A DNA stretch of 64,000 nucleotides from Marinobacter caseinilyticus (GCF_011074955.1 NZ_WUQJ01000005.1:62001-126000); one strand, 5' to 3'; shown: positions 36,686 to 46,189, counted from the first letter of the stretch. Numbers and translations: made by a program. The notes: generated by a model not told the origin, from the letters alone.

Positions 36686-38272
36686 CTATTGCTTACCTGA
36701 CAACAGCTGATCCATCAGCGAGCTGAAGTCGAAGGTGGCCGCCCTTTGCACCGGTGGGTATTCAGAAAGCGACGCTATGTGCTCTGCGAGCAAGTGCTGC
36801 ACCGGCTCATTGAGCCACTGTTTTGCCTGAACGATGTCAGAGCGGTCGGTCGTGCTATCAAAGCTCTCGAAAGGGTCCATTCTGATATTGTAGAAAATCG
36901 GGAACTTCTGCTTCTCGTAAGGCGCGTAATAATTTTCGCTGGTTTCGAAATGCAGCTTCCACTGTTGATACCGAATCGCCTTGATGCCCGACTCGTAATA
37001 ATAGAAAAAGTGGTCCCGGGCACTCTCATCGGACTTGCCCAGCCAGTAGTCGAGATTGTTCACGCCATCAATCGGTTGCTGATGGTCTTCAAGCACTTTA
37101 TCTGCGATGTCTGGTTCGCCTGCGGCCGCTGCCAGCGTGGTGTAGATGTCCATGTGAGTCTGAATGCCACTCAGCACCGTGTTGCCGGGAATTTTGCCCG
37201 GCCAGCGCACCATCATCGGAACCCGAACACCCCCCTCATAGGTGGTCATCTTTTCGCCTCGGAACGGTGTGGTACCGCCATGAAGACGGGCACTGTGTTC
37301 CGGTCCATTGTCGGTTGAATAGATAATGATGGTGTTATCCAGCACCCCCATTTTCTCCAGCGCATCGAGCATGGCTCCGATCTGCCGATCATGCTCGATC
37401 AGACCGCTGCCATAGAAATCATGCTCGGTGGTGTGCTCGGCAGCCAGGTAACGGCTCTCGTCACTCAGGCGCGTGTACATGTGCATCCGGCTGGGGTTGA
37501 ACCAGACAAAGAATGGCTGGCCGTCGTCCTTCGCGCGCCGGATGAATTCCAGACTCGCGTCCATGAACTCCTGATCCATCGTTTTCATCCGCTCCCGGGA
37601 AAGCTGGCCGGTATCCTCAATCTTTTGTTTGCCGACCTTGCCAAACCGGGGGTCGACGGTCTCATCAACTACGTCGGTCGCGTAGGTGTGGAGGACGCCA
37701 CGGGTACCAAACTTCCTGAAAAATTCCGGGTCTTTCGGATAGTCGACCTGTTCAAACTCTTCCTGGGTGTTCAGGTGATAGAGGTTGCCGAAGAACTCAT
37801 CGAAACCGTGAACCGTGGGGAGATGTTCATTGCGATCGCCCAAATGGTTCTTGCCAAACTGACCCGTGGCATATCCGAGGTTTTTCAGAACCTCCGCCAA
37901 CGTATGGGACTCGGGCCTGAGGCCGAGTTCGGCACCGGGACGCCCGACCGTGGTCATGCCGCTACGTATGGGGTACTGCCCCGTGATCAGAGCCGCGCGG
38001 CCGGCAGTGCAGGAGGGCTGCGCATAGTGATCGGTGAACATGACCCCTTCCCGGGCGATCCGGTCAATGTTGGGCGTGCGGTATCCCATGGTGCCAAGCC
38101 CATAGGCGCTGACGTTTTGCCAACCAACGTCATCGGGGAAAAGGATCAGGATGTTCGGTTTTTCCTGAGCGAACGCGACGGCGCTCATCAGCCCTAAAAG
38201 ACTCAGTAATACCGTAGTGGCGAGCCTCGATAGGGAACGGCGGGAAAGGGGTCTCGGTTGAGAGGTTTTCAT
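36686..38272 (-). CDS. Exported arylsulfatase
   Basis: A 528-residue periplasmic or extracellular sulfatase that cleaves sulfate esters. Signal peptide LATTVLLSLLGLMSAVAFA, metal-binding start KPNILILFPDDVGWQNVSAY, and the formylglycine site SCTAGRAALITGQYPIRSGM. That site reads C-T-A-G-R instead of the usual C-x-P-S-R, a variant seen in several arylsulfatase subgroups, so an activating enzyme (FGE or anSME) is still needed; none is in the window. A second metal site is IIYSTDNGPEHSARLHGGTT. ATG 38272 follows GGAGA. The 12-bp repeat tract lies upstream. Confidence 0.92.
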   Translation of the reverse strand: MKTSQPRPLSRRSLSRLATTVLLSLLGLMSAVAFAQEKPNILILFPDDVGWQNVSAYGLGTMGYRTPNIDRIAREGVMFTDHYAQPSCTAGRAALITGQYPIRSGMTTVGRPGAELGLRPESHTLAEVLKNLGYATGQFGKNHLGDRNEHLPTVHGFDEFFGNLYHLNTQEEFEQVDYPKDPEFFRKFGTRGVLHTYATDVVDETVDPRFGKVGKQKIEDTGQLSRERMKTMDQEFMDASLEFIRRAKDDGQPFFVWFNPSRMHMYTRLSDESRYLAAEHTTEHDFYGSGLIEHDRQIGAMLDALEKMGVLDNTIIIYSTDNGPEHSARLHGGTTPFRGEKMTTYEGGVRVPMMVRWPGKIPGNTVLSGIQTHMDIYTTLAAAAGEPDIADKVLEDHQQPIDGVNNLDYWLGKSDESARDHFFYYYESGIKAIRYQQWKLHFETSENYYAPYEKQKFPIFYNIRMDPFESFDSTTDRSDIVQAKQWLNEPVQHLLAEHIASLSEYPPVQRAATFDFSSLMDQLLSGKQ

Positions 38273-38365
38273 AAGAAATCTCCATTTTCTGTCTTTCCAT
38301 CAAGCGAAAGCCGGCAAAACCGGCGGTTCCTGAATCAACAGAGGAGATTGCACTGCACTACCAGC

Positions 38366-38460
38366 TCAGAGCACTGTTTAGGGCACTATCTAGGGCCCTA
38401 TCCAGGGCGCTATTCAGAGCACTACCTAGGGCACTACCCGGAGCACTACCCAATTCGCTA
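38366..38460. repeat. Degenerate 12-bp tandem repeat
   Basis: Seven or so 12-base units of the form GGCACTATCTAG / GGCGCTATTCAG / AGCACTACCCGG run in tandem between the sulfatase and the cytochrome genes. In one frame they read as a four-residue repeat with Tyr. No ribosome site supports translation. Confidence 0.8.
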
Positions 38461-38591
38461 CGAAATTCGCCTATTCCCGCAATTCCCTCTGCATGAACAG
38501 CCTTGTAAGCTTGACCAAGCCTGTTGGCTTTGGTCTTTCGTTAACCGTATAGAGTCAATTACGGTGGCTTGACGTCATTGGCTCACCTGTT

Positions 38592-40823
38592 TTATTGCAG
38601 TCGCTGCTCATAATCCCGGGCCTCATCGTTCTCCCCCAGAGCCCGATGAAAACTCACCAGCGCCGACAACATGTCACGGTTGTCAGGAAATCTTTCAATC
38701 GCCCGCTCCAGCACTGCGACGGCCTCACGGGTCTGTCCGCTGGATTCCAGGGCAACCGCATAGACGTAGATGTAGCGATCGGTCGCGCTGCTGCTCTCGG
38801 CCGCGCGCTTAAGATAGGTCAGCGCTTCGGTGAGCTTGCCCTCGCGCACCAGCAGCAGTCCCAGAGAGTGCTCAATCGGCGCCGGATCGCGAACGGCAGA
38901 CAGGCCATTTTTCAGGACCTGCTTGCCCTCACCATCTCTGCCCTCGGCCCGGAGAAATTCCGCCAGATTGACGTAGACCGGCGTGTAATAGGACGCCCGT
39001 TCCATGGCTTTTCGGTAATAACTCTCAGCCTTATCGACCTCGCCCCTTTGCCACAGGTATTCACCCAGATTCAGCAGCGACTCAGGCCGGTCTGAGTTAT
39101 TCAGCTGTGACCGGACATAATCCGACAGAGCGCGCCGGTAGCGTTCCCGGACCTCCGCCGGACGCTCCGGCAGGGCCGGTTCCGAGAGCTGACTGGCGGT
39201 CAGACTGCGGATGACCCGATGTTGGTCATACAAACCGGGCACACCAAATAGGGGTCGGTACTGTTCCGGTAACAAGCCGAGCGCCCGCGCAGCGCCCAGA
39301 GCCAGCAGTGGATCATCGGACCGACTGGCCTGCTGCAACACGCCCGCCGACTCCTGGGACAGGACCTCCGGCAGCAGCGTCACGGCCGTTGCCCGTGCTA
39401 TGGCAGGCTGCGTGGTATCCAGGATCAGTTGCGCCAGCAAAGCCTCAGCCTGGGGACTGCCGTAACGCCCTGCCTGCAGTGCCAAGGCAAAGTGATCCTC
39501 ATCCGGCGCGCCATGGCGCGCCTCTAAGACATTTGCGGCCCATTCCGCTGTTTTATCCGTGTGGCATTGATTACAGGCATTGGGCACTCCCAGCTGCAGG
39601 GACAGATCGGGCCGGGGCACCCGGAAACTGTGATCCCTGCGGGCATCCACCCCCATATACACTTTGTCTGGCATGTGGCAGTTGACACATTGCGCGCCGG
39701 CACTGCCTTCGGGATGACCGTGGTGTTTTTCGACAGAAAATCTTGTCGGCAGATGACACTGTCCACACAGGGCATTACCCGGCGCTTTCAACGACAAACT
39801 GTGTGGATTGTGGCAATCGGAACAGGTCACGCCTGCGTGGTACATGGCGCTCTGAACAAAGGAGCCGAATACGAAGACCTCATCGTCAATCTGGCCGTCT
39901 GCGTGATACAGGCCTTCGTCCAGAAGGGCCGGCATGAAATGCTGGAAAAGGCCATCTTCCGGCTGCGCGCCATGAAACTGGGTCGCCCGACGTGAGTGGC
40001 ACTGGGCGCAGGTTTCGAGTTCTGGCTGGGATACGCCACCGGAAGGTCCGGGTGTGGGGCTTCCGGTCTGAGGATCAGGGAACCAGTCCTTGGTTTTGGT
40101 CCGGGAAAGCGCCAGCTCAAATCCCGAAAACGGCAGCCCCATGTCGCCATCATCCATGGCCGATACGTGCACCCGGCCGGGCCCATGACAGGCCTCACAG
40201 GCGACGTTCATTTCACTCCAGGTGGTGTTGTAGCGGTCGAGCTTCAGATCGTAATTTTTTTGCAGATGCGTGGAGTGGCAATCCGCACACATAAAATTCC
40301 AGTTCTGATTACGTCCCGTCCAGTGAAGTTCATCGCCCGCGCGGACGGGTTCATCCGGGTACAGGTGATACCAACGCTGGCCACCCATCGCCAGGGACCG
40401 GCTATCCCAGACGATGCTCAAGGCCTGCAAACGGCCGCCGGGCATCTCAATCAGATACTGCTGCAATGGATAAACGCCGAAAGTATAGGCGATGGGATAG
40501 TTCGTCAGCTCGCCATCAGGTCCGTCGGTCCTGACCATAAACCGATCGCCCTGACGAAAGAACCTGGACTCCACCCCGAAATACTCAAACGAGTCATCAT
40601 CAAACCGACCGAGGACCGTCTCGGGGTCTGCTGGCTGCATCGCTTTATCATGGTGGGAGTCTTGCCAGAGCGCATGCTCAGACCGATGGCAACCGGCGCA
40701 GACGGTTGCGCCTACGTAGCCTTTGCCGTCGCCATAGCCTTCACCCGCATCGGCGGCGTTTGGGGTGCTTTGTGCCGGACAACCGGCCACCAGCAGTAGC
40801 AGCAACAGAATGTGTCTGATCAT
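38592..40823 (-). CDS. Octahaem cytochrome c with C-terminal TPR repeats
   Basis: A 743-residue exported multihaem cytochrome. An N-terminal lipoprotein-like signal (HILLLLLLVAGCPAQS; Cys at lipobox) suggests a membrane anchor. Eight CxxCH haem sites appear in order: CAGCH, CADCH, CEACH, CAQCH, CSDCH, CGQCH, CVNCH and CNQCH. The last third is tetratricopeptide repeats (SLLNLGEYLWQRGEVDKAES; PVYVNLAEFLRAEGRDGEGK; YAVALESSGQTREAVAVLER). The haem spacing recalls doubled NapC/NrfB-like units. Likely periplasmic electron transfer with a protein partner bound by the TPRs; substrate unknown. ATG 40823 follows GGAAG. Confidence 0.9.
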   Translation of the reverse strand: MIRHILLLLLLVAGCPAQSTPNAADAGEGYGDGKGYVGATVCAGCHRSEHALWQDSHHDKAMQPADPETVLGRFDDDSFEYFGVESRFFRQGDRFMVRTDGPDGELTNYPIAYTFGVYPLQQYLIEMPGGRLQALSIVWDSRSLAMGGQRWYHLYPDEPVRAGDELHWTGRNQNWNFMCADCHSTHLQKNYDLKLDRYNTTWSEMNVACEACHGPGRVHVSAMDDGDMGLPFSGFELALSRTKTKDWFPDPQTGSPTPGPSGGVSQPELETCAQCHSRRATQFHGAQPEDGLFQHFMPALLDEGLYHADGQIDDEVFVFGSFVQSAMYHAGVTCSDCHNPHSLSLKAPGNALCGQCHLPTRFSVEKHHGHPEGSAGAQCVNCHMPDKVYMGVDARRDHSFRVPRPDLSLQLGVPNACNQCHTDKTAEWAANVLEARHGAPDEDHFALALQAGRYGSPQAEALLAQLILDTTQPAIARATAVTLLPEVLSQESAGVLQQASRSDDPLLALGAARALGLLPEQYRPLFGVPGLYDQHRVIRSLTASQLSEPALPERPAEVRERYRRALSDYVRSQLNNSDRPESLLNLGEYLWQRGEVDKAESYYRKAMERASYYTPVYVNLAEFLRAEGRDGEGKQVLKNGLSAVRDPAPIEHSLGLLLVREGKLTEALTYLKRAAESSSATDRYIYVYAVALESSGQTREAVAVLERAIERFPDNRDMLSALVSFHRALGENDEARDYEQRLQ

Positions 40824-40974
40824 AAGTCTTCCCTGACGTACGATCTCAATGATGGCAGATAAAATAAAAAATGCGACCTGATCTCAGGCTCGACAGATCC
40901 GCCATCAGGGACGATGATTAACCTAGCGGCACCGTGGGAACACCCACAAGGAGCGCATAGCGCAAGGAGCGACC

Positions 40975-41580
40975 ATGAAACCCTGCCGGCCCCAATTACT
41001 ATCCAAGACGATCTCCCAGATTCTCTCTCAGTCATTCTCCCGGTTAATCTGCGGAATCCTGACCCTCAGCCTGACCGCCTGCGCCACCGATTCCAACCTG
41101 ACCGCGGGCGTGTCGGACACCTGCGGCAGCCTCCAGTCCATCATCCGCGACTATGACACGGAATTCATAACCCTTCGAGGCCCGGGGACCCACTACCGGC
41201 TGATGACGCTGTACCGGGCCGAAACCGAGCTGATTCGCGGCCATTGTGAAGTGTGGTCGTGGGCTGGGGGCGACCGCGCCTACGTCTGCTCTGCCAATGC
41301 GCCTAACGAGGACATTGCCCAGATTCGGTACCAGAAAAGTCTGAATTTCGTTCAACAATGCCTGAAAGAGGGCTGGGAAAGCGACACCCTGGAGCAAACA
41401 CGTGACGGTGAGTACATCGGTATTGCCACCCGGTTCACCTCGAAAGCTCACCCGGGCATGGTGGTGTCGGTACAAAACATCGTCTCACCCACTGCGTACC
41501 GTCAGCTTCACAGCAATTACCTGTTTATTGGCAGCACCAGGAGAAGCCCCACTCACCAACAACAAGCTCCACAACAATAA
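40975..41580 (+). CDS. Putative lipoprotein, unknown family
   Basis: 201 residues. A long N-terminal region and hydrophobic stretch end in a lipobox (CGILTLSLTACATDSN), so it is probably a lipoprotein. The mature part has six or so Cys (VSDTCGSLQSIIRDYDTEFI; IRGHCEVWSWAGGDRAYVCS; SLNFVQQCLKEGWESDTLEQ), which could form disulphides in the periplasm, and a Gln-rich tail. I do not recognise the family. ATG 40975 follows AAGGAG. It is divergent from the octahaem cytochrome gene, with about 150 bases between starts, but no functional link is proved. Confidence 0.7.
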   Translation: MKPCRPQLLSKTISQILSQSFSRLICGILTLSLTACATDSNLTAGVSDTCGSLQSIIRDYDTEFITLRGPGTHYRLMTLYRAETELIRGHCEVWSWAGGDRAYVCSANAPNEDIAQIRYQKSLNFVQQCLKEGWESDTLEQTRDGEYIGIATRFTSKAHPGMVVSVQNIVSPTAYRQLHSNYLFIGSTRRSPTHQQQAPQQ

Positions 41581-41722
41581 GACACTGACCAGTTCAGCGG
41601 GGGAGACAGTTGCGGACGCGCCCAAACTGCTATAGATTTTGAGTCATTCACCCGCCCCATTGCCGCTGGAGTATAGGTTGTTCGTCACGAGGGCCACAGG
41701 ACACTGATCCGCCCCTGGAAAC

Positions 41723-43466
41723 ATGGAGGTTTCCGTGATTGTTCAACCCCGGTTAGCACTGACTCTTTTGCTGTCTCTGAGCCTGGCCAGCCACTCTCAG
41801 ACTACAACCGATGGGCTCGCTGAGCCTGACGTCAGCGCCGATACGATTTATCTGGGCGGTCCCATCATCACCATTAACGACGCGCAGCCCAGCGTCGAGG
41901 CGGTCGCTGTCAAAGACGGCATTATCATTGTCGCTGGCCCTCAAGCTGTGATTCAGCGCCTGCAGGGAACCGAAACGAGGATTCATGACCTCCAGGGAAA
42001 CACCCTGCTCCCCGGGTTTGTGGATTCCCACGGCCACGCCTACATTCAGGGCGTTCAGGCGACCACCGCCAACCTGCTGCCACCGCCGGACGGGGATGGC
42101 AAAGACATCCCCGCCCTGCTCAGCCTGCTGACCGACTGGGCGGAAAACAATCAGGAAGCCATCGGGAAGGTCGGCTGGATTGTGGGCTTCGGCTACGACG
42201 ACTCCCAACTGGCAGAACAGAGGCACCCCAACCGCGACGACCTGGACAAGGTGTCCACCGAACTGCCGGTATTGATTATTCACCAGTCCGGCCATCTGGG
42301 CGCGGTCAACAGCAAGGCGCTGGAACTGGCGGGGGGTGACCGCCGACACCGAGGATCCCGCCGGCGGTGTCTTCCGGCGCCGGGAGGGCTCTCGTGAACC
42401 GAACGGCGTCGGCGAGGAATACGCGTTTTTCTATCTACTCAGCAAACTGGCCGAACGCTTCACCGACGACATCAACGATGCGCTGGTGGAAGCGGGCACC
42501 AGGCAGCTGGCCGCCTTTGGCTACACCACCGGCCAGGAGGGCAGAGCGACCGAGGCGGGGCTGGCCGCCATGACCCGGGTGGCGAGCCGGGGCGACCTGC
42601 CGATCGATCTGGTCGCCTACCCGGATATCCTCGAGGTGGACGTCATTCAGCCAGCCCTGAACTATCACGGCAGGTTCCGCACCGGGGGTGCAAAACTGAC
42701 CATCGACGGCTCGCCCCAAGGCAAAACCGCCTGGTTATCCCAGCCCTACCACGTGCCCCCGGACGGCCGGGAGGAAGGCTATCGCGGCTACCCTGCGGTC
42801 GATCAGGCAACGGTGGATCAGGCGGTGGACAAAGCCTTTGCCAACCGCTGGCAGATCCTCACCCACGCCAATGGGGATGCCGCCGCCGACAGTCTGATCA
42901 GCGCCATCCGCAAAGCCAGGGCCAAATACCCCGCGGTGAAAAACCGCCCGGTGTTGATTCACGGGCAGGTACTTCGAAGAAACCAGGTCGAAGAACTGAA
43001 GGCGCTCTCGGTCTTTCCTTCCCTGTTCCCCATGCACACCTTCTACTGGGGCGACTGGCACCGTGAATCCGTGCTCGGTCCCGAGCGTGCCGAACACATC
43101 TCGCCCACGGGCTGGGTGCTGGCAGAAGGCATGATGTTCGGGACCCATCACGACGCCCCGGTGGCACTGCCCGACTCGATGCGCGTGCTGTCCGCCACCG
43201 TCACCCGCATCACCCGCAGTGGGCGCGTGCTGGGGCCGGAGCACAGAGTGTCCGTGCTGACCGCCCTCAAGGCCATGACCCTGTGGCCGGCCTGGCAGCA
43301 TTTTGAGGAGCAGCACAAGGGCAGCATTGAGGTCGGCAAGGTGGCTGACTTCGTGGTGTTGTCGGAGAACCCTTTGCAGACGCCCGAGCAGAACCTCGCC
43401 GACATCAAGGTCTTGAAAACCATCAAGGATGACGAACTGGTGTACGAAAGGCCCACCGATGACTAA
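41723..43466 (+). pseudogene. YtcJ-like amidohydrolase, frameshifted
   Basis: An exported amidohydrolase of the YtcJ (amidohydrolase 3) type. The first frame has a signal peptide (LALTLLLSLSLASHSQ), the TIM-barrel opening DTIYLGGPIITINDAQPSVE, the metal site LPGFVDSHGHAYIQG and LPVLIIHQSGHLGAVNSKAL. It is broken in the G-run at 42331-42336: with five G instead of six, reading continues LAG-VTADTEDPAGGVFRRREG into the second frame, which has DGSPQGKTAWLSQPYH, LTHANGDAAADSLISAIRKA, RPVLIHGQVLRRNQVEEL and the final FGTHHDAPVALPDSMRVL. The full protein is 580 residues. Homopolymer lesion; real or read error. It overlaps no other gene and precedes the MetA-type porin by 18 bases. Confidence 0.88.
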
Positions 43467-43484
43467 GGAAAGGGAAGGAAGAGA

Positions 43485-44303
43485 ATGAACATGCCAAATG
43501 GCCGTTTAAGGATCATCAAGCGCCTGTCACTGCTGTGCCTCAGTGCCTCTGCCGGCCACGGGATGGCTCAGGAAAGCAGCGCGGACCTTGCCAAACAGCT
43601 GGCCAACCCGATAGCCGCGCTGGTCAGCGTGCCCCTGCAGCTGAATTACGACGAGCATATCGGGTTAAACGATGACGGGGAACGCTGGACCCTGAATGTG
43701 CAACCGGTGATCCCGATTGACCTGAACCCGGAGTGGAACCTCATCTCCAGGACGATTGTGCCGCTGATTGCGCAGGACGATATTGTCCCGGGGGACAGTC
43801 AGTCAGGCCTGGGTGACGTGGTTCAGAGCGTCTTTTTTTCGCCAAAGGCGCCAACGTCATCAGGGTGGATCTGGGGCGTGGGGCCGGTTGCGTTGTTGCC
43901 AACGGGCACCGACGATGCCCTGACGGCCGATAAATGGGGCGCGGGGCCGACGGCCGTGGCATTGAAACAGGATGGTGGCTGGACCTACGGCGGTCTGGTT
44001 AACCATATTTCGTCCTTCGCCGGTGATGACGACAGGGCCGATATCAGTGCCAGCTTCCTCCAGCCCTTCGTGTCCTTCACCACCCCCGAAGCCGTCACCT
44101 ATTCCCTCAACACGGAAAGCACCTACGACTGGAAAGGCAGCCAGTGGAGCGTCCCAGTGAATGCGACCCTGTCGAAAGTCACCAAGGTCGGAACGCAGCT
44201 GATAAGCGTCGGTGGAGGTGTTCGATATTGGGCCAAATCCGCTGACGGATCGCCTGACGACTGGGGGCTGAGAGCGTTCATCACGCTGCTGTACCCCAAG
44301 TAA
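43485..44303 (+). CDS. MetA-pathway-like outer-membrane protein
   Basis: A 272-residue exported beta-barrel of the phenol-degradation MetA (neuromedin U-like) porin family. Signal peptide region LSLLCLSASAGHGMAQES, then LANPIAALVSVPLQLNYDEH, WTLNVQPVIPIDLNPEWNLI, RTIVPLIAQDDIVPGDSQSG, LGDVVQSVFFSPKAP and the barrel end WGLRAFITLLYPK. The family is thought to let hydrophobic or aromatic compounds cross the outer membrane. It follows the amidohydrolase by 18 bases, so both probably belong to one uptake-and-degradation operon. ATG 43485 or 43491 could start it; GGAAGG precedes both. Confidence 0.88.
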   Translation: MNMPNGRLRIIKRLSLLCLSASAGHGMAQESSADLAKQLANPIAALVSVPLQLNYDEHIGLNDDGERWTLNVQPVIPIDLNPEWNLISRTIVPLIAQDDIVPGDSQSGLGDVVQSVFFSPKAPTSSGWIWGVGPVALLPTGTDDALTADKWGAGPTAVALKQDGGWTYGGLVNHISSFAGDDDRADISASFLQPFVSFTTPEAVTYSLNTESTYDWKGSQWSVPVNATLSKVTKVGTQLISVGGGVRYWAKSADGSPDDWGLRAFITLLYPK

Positions 44304-44429
44304 AATCGCCCTGCAACCTCATGAAATGTAAAGATAACCTGCAGTATATTTCCGTTTTATCAACTCGACAAACCGGCGACAATTGGTTGCTTTTTTAGGC
44401 GATGATCTCTTGGCAAAGGAGGCTAGATC

Positions 44430-44516
44430 ATGAAAGCAGGGATTTTCCTCATAGGTGCAATTCCCTTCCTGGCGGTATCCGCCAGCACTCTCGCAGGAAG
44501 TCCGGCGGCCGCGTGA
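44430..44516 (+). pseudogene. Truncated start of an outer-membrane barrel gene
   Basis: The upstream TTGGCAAAGGAGGCTAGATC and the signal peptide (MKAGIFLIGAIPFLAVSAST then LAGS) copy the start of the barrel gene at 30266 (leader TTGGCAAAGGAGGCTAAGA; MKTVIPLIFAVSLLAVSGTT). After about 28 codons the frame ends at TGA 44514-44516, exactly where a truncated DUF4399 gene begins on the other strand. The barrel itself is gone. Confidence 0.8.
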
Positions 44517-44816
44517 TCTCGGTTTCGGTTTGTCCACCGCCAAAATGCCAGACCCGCTCCATGGCGGCAAGCAAGGTGATCAAATCGGCGGGTATCTCGG
44601 TATCGCTCAACAGGCGGTGATGCCCGGTGCCGTCTTCCACCGCCACCGGTGCGACGTCCATATTGCACACACCCAAAACGACCCTGAAGGTGCTCTCAAC
44701 TGGGGCACCGTCTCTGGGCTGAATAAAATACACCTCGGCATCCGCCGGGGAAGCGGTTCTTATGGTCTCGGCGAGGATCTGAGGGGCTTGATCACCAGAG
44801 CTGACACCAGAGTCAT
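44514..44816 (-). pseudogene. Truncated DUF4399 gene
   Basis: The minus strand encodes a signal-peptide start (MTLVSALVIKP from ATG 44816, with AAGGATCGC upstream), then, in another frame, AEVYFIQPRDGAPVESTFRV, VLGVCNMDVAPVAVEDGTGH, HRLLSDTEIPADLI and WHFGGGQTETEI. This is the DUF4399 core, which binds an unknown ligand in the periplasm. About 35 C-terminal residues expected after GGGQTETE are missing: the sequence runs into the truncated barrel leader. A frameshift also separates the signal peptide from the core. Clearly non-functional. Confidence 0.82.
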
Positions 44817-44879
44817 TGCGATCCTTTTTATTTCACTTCCTTCCTGTTTCCTGTCCCTTATTGGCTATCCAGTGTCAGT

Positions 44880-45521
44880 CTAGTGGGTGAAAAAACTTCG
44901 GATACCCGGCCCGTCTAAACCCAGCTGCTGCCGCCAGTTCATGGCCTCCGGCGCAAACAGCAGCCAGCCCAGGGCGCCCAGATTGGCCAGAACCGCCAGC
45001 CAGAAGACGAACTGATAGCTGCCCTTGCGGGTTTTATGCCGAAAGACCTGCTGGGCGAGCAGCGCGCCTGGCCAGCCACAGCAGACTTCAAAGAGATGCA
45101 GGGTATTTTCAGCGGTGCGCTGAGTACCCCGTATCGCCGCCCGCTTGTCGAGCCCGTACACCAAAAACAGCACCAGGCTGACCCCACCATAGGCTGCCAG
45201 AATGGACACCGGCAGATAACCGCGGTCGGACAAATTCGTCAGAAGGGCGAAAAACGCCAACACCAGGGCACCGGCGAACCAGAACCCGGGCACCATGAAG
45301 ACGCTGAGCCAGGCGGTTCTCGCGTACTTGAAACTCCCGGCCCTGGGCCGTCCCTGAGGATCCTCGGCCACCGTGTAAACGACCTTGCGACCAGAGACTG
45401 GCCGGTCCCGGCCCGCGTAACTGCTGACATGCGCAAACACCCGCTCTCCGCCAGCCGCCGGAGTAATGAAACCAAACCCCCTGTCGTCACTCCATGCGGT
45501 GAGTATTCCTTTCCGGTTCAA
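44880..45521 (-). CDS. Cold-shock domain/DUF1294 membrane protein
   Basis: A 213-residue fusion. An N-terminal cold-shock-like OB domain (GILTAWSDDRGFGFITPAAG; ERVFAHVSSYAGRDRPVSGR) with RNA-binding-type aromatic residues precedes several membrane helices (AWLSVFMVPGFWFAGALVLA; YGGVSLVLFLVYGLDKRAAI) and the DUF1294 signature (RTAENTLHLFEVCCGWPGAL, then LAQQVFRHKTRKGSYQFVFW). The role is unknown. The start is a TTG at 45521 behind AGGAGACG. A decayed copy is at 6408-6740. It stands alone. Confidence 0.9.
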   Translation of the reverse strand: MNRKGILTAWSDDRGFGFITPAAGGERVFAHVSSYAGRDRPVSGRKVVYTVAEDPQGRPRAGSFKYARTAWLSVFMVPGFWFAGALVLAFFALLTNLSDRGYLPVSILAAYGGVSLVLFLVYGLDKRAAIRGTQRTAENTLHLFEVCCGWPGALLAQQVFRHKTRKGSYQFVFWLAVLANLGALGWLLFAPEAMNWRQQLGLDGPGIRSFFTH

Positions 45522-46009
45522 TGAACGTCTCCTCTCAACACCTTATCCCAACAGCACCCAAGCACCGGCAGGCCCGATGCGCTCCACGTGACGAAGCCCC
45601 GTTGATGCTAAAGAGGCAGCGACACGTCGTCAGTCATACACCCGCCAGCAGGTCACAAACCCTGTGGGCGTCCGCCAGGCTAGGATAAAGGTTTCACCAG
45701 TTGTCTGGCCAGAGGCCCCTAATCCATGGAAACCGCGGAGCTGCTCCAGGCGCGGAATTTCGGCTGCAGCAGACTGCGCCTCAAGACGGCTTTCGAACCC
45801 GGCAACCCGTTACGCCAGGGCCGTGCCAGTGCAGTGGGTCAGGCCCCGTACTTTTAGAATTTTTCTGAATAATTTGAAAACAGTTATGAGAACTACGTCT
45901 GTAACCTTCCCCGGCAGAGTGTGTCTCTATGTATGAGGACCAACACAGCGCGGTCCTTATCATGTGGTATCGGATCAAGATGGTTAACCACACACAGGAG
46001 CAAACAATC
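45522..46009. other. Intergenic region, no gene seen
   Basis: 490 bases between divergent genes. 45850-45960 is AT-rich and likely holds the promoter of the small exported protein at 46010. No motif or repeat stands out. Confidence 0.55.
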
Positions 46010-46189
46010 ATGAAACACTTATCATTAATAGCCGTCTTGGCACTCATGTTCACCGGAACAGCCGTCGCCGAGGGCGTTGGTATAGAGGATATCAAGTGCA
46101 AGGGGGTTCCCACCTGCGACAAAGCAATCGACTCGCCGACCCTCCCGGATACTCTCGCCGCTGAGCATTTTCATCAGAATGCCCAGTAA
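46010..46189 (+). CDS. Small exported protein, unknown
   Basis: A 59-residue protein with a clear signal peptide (KHLSLIAVLALMFTGTAVAE) and a short mature part, GVGIEDIKCKGVPTCDKAID then SPTLPDTLAAEHFHQ, with two Cys likely paired in the periplasm. ATG 46010 follows CAGGAG. The frame upstream to 45929 has no site. I do not know the family; a secreted peptide is plausible but unproved. Confidence 0.6.
   Translation: MKHLSLIAVLALMFTGTAVAEGVGIEDIKCKGVPTCDKAIDSPTLPDTLAAEHFHQNAQ

Noticed and set aside
38258..38572. A plus-strand protein with a HYLG-type repeat
   Set aside because: It is the 12-bp array read through; no start site and it begins within the sulfatase start region.
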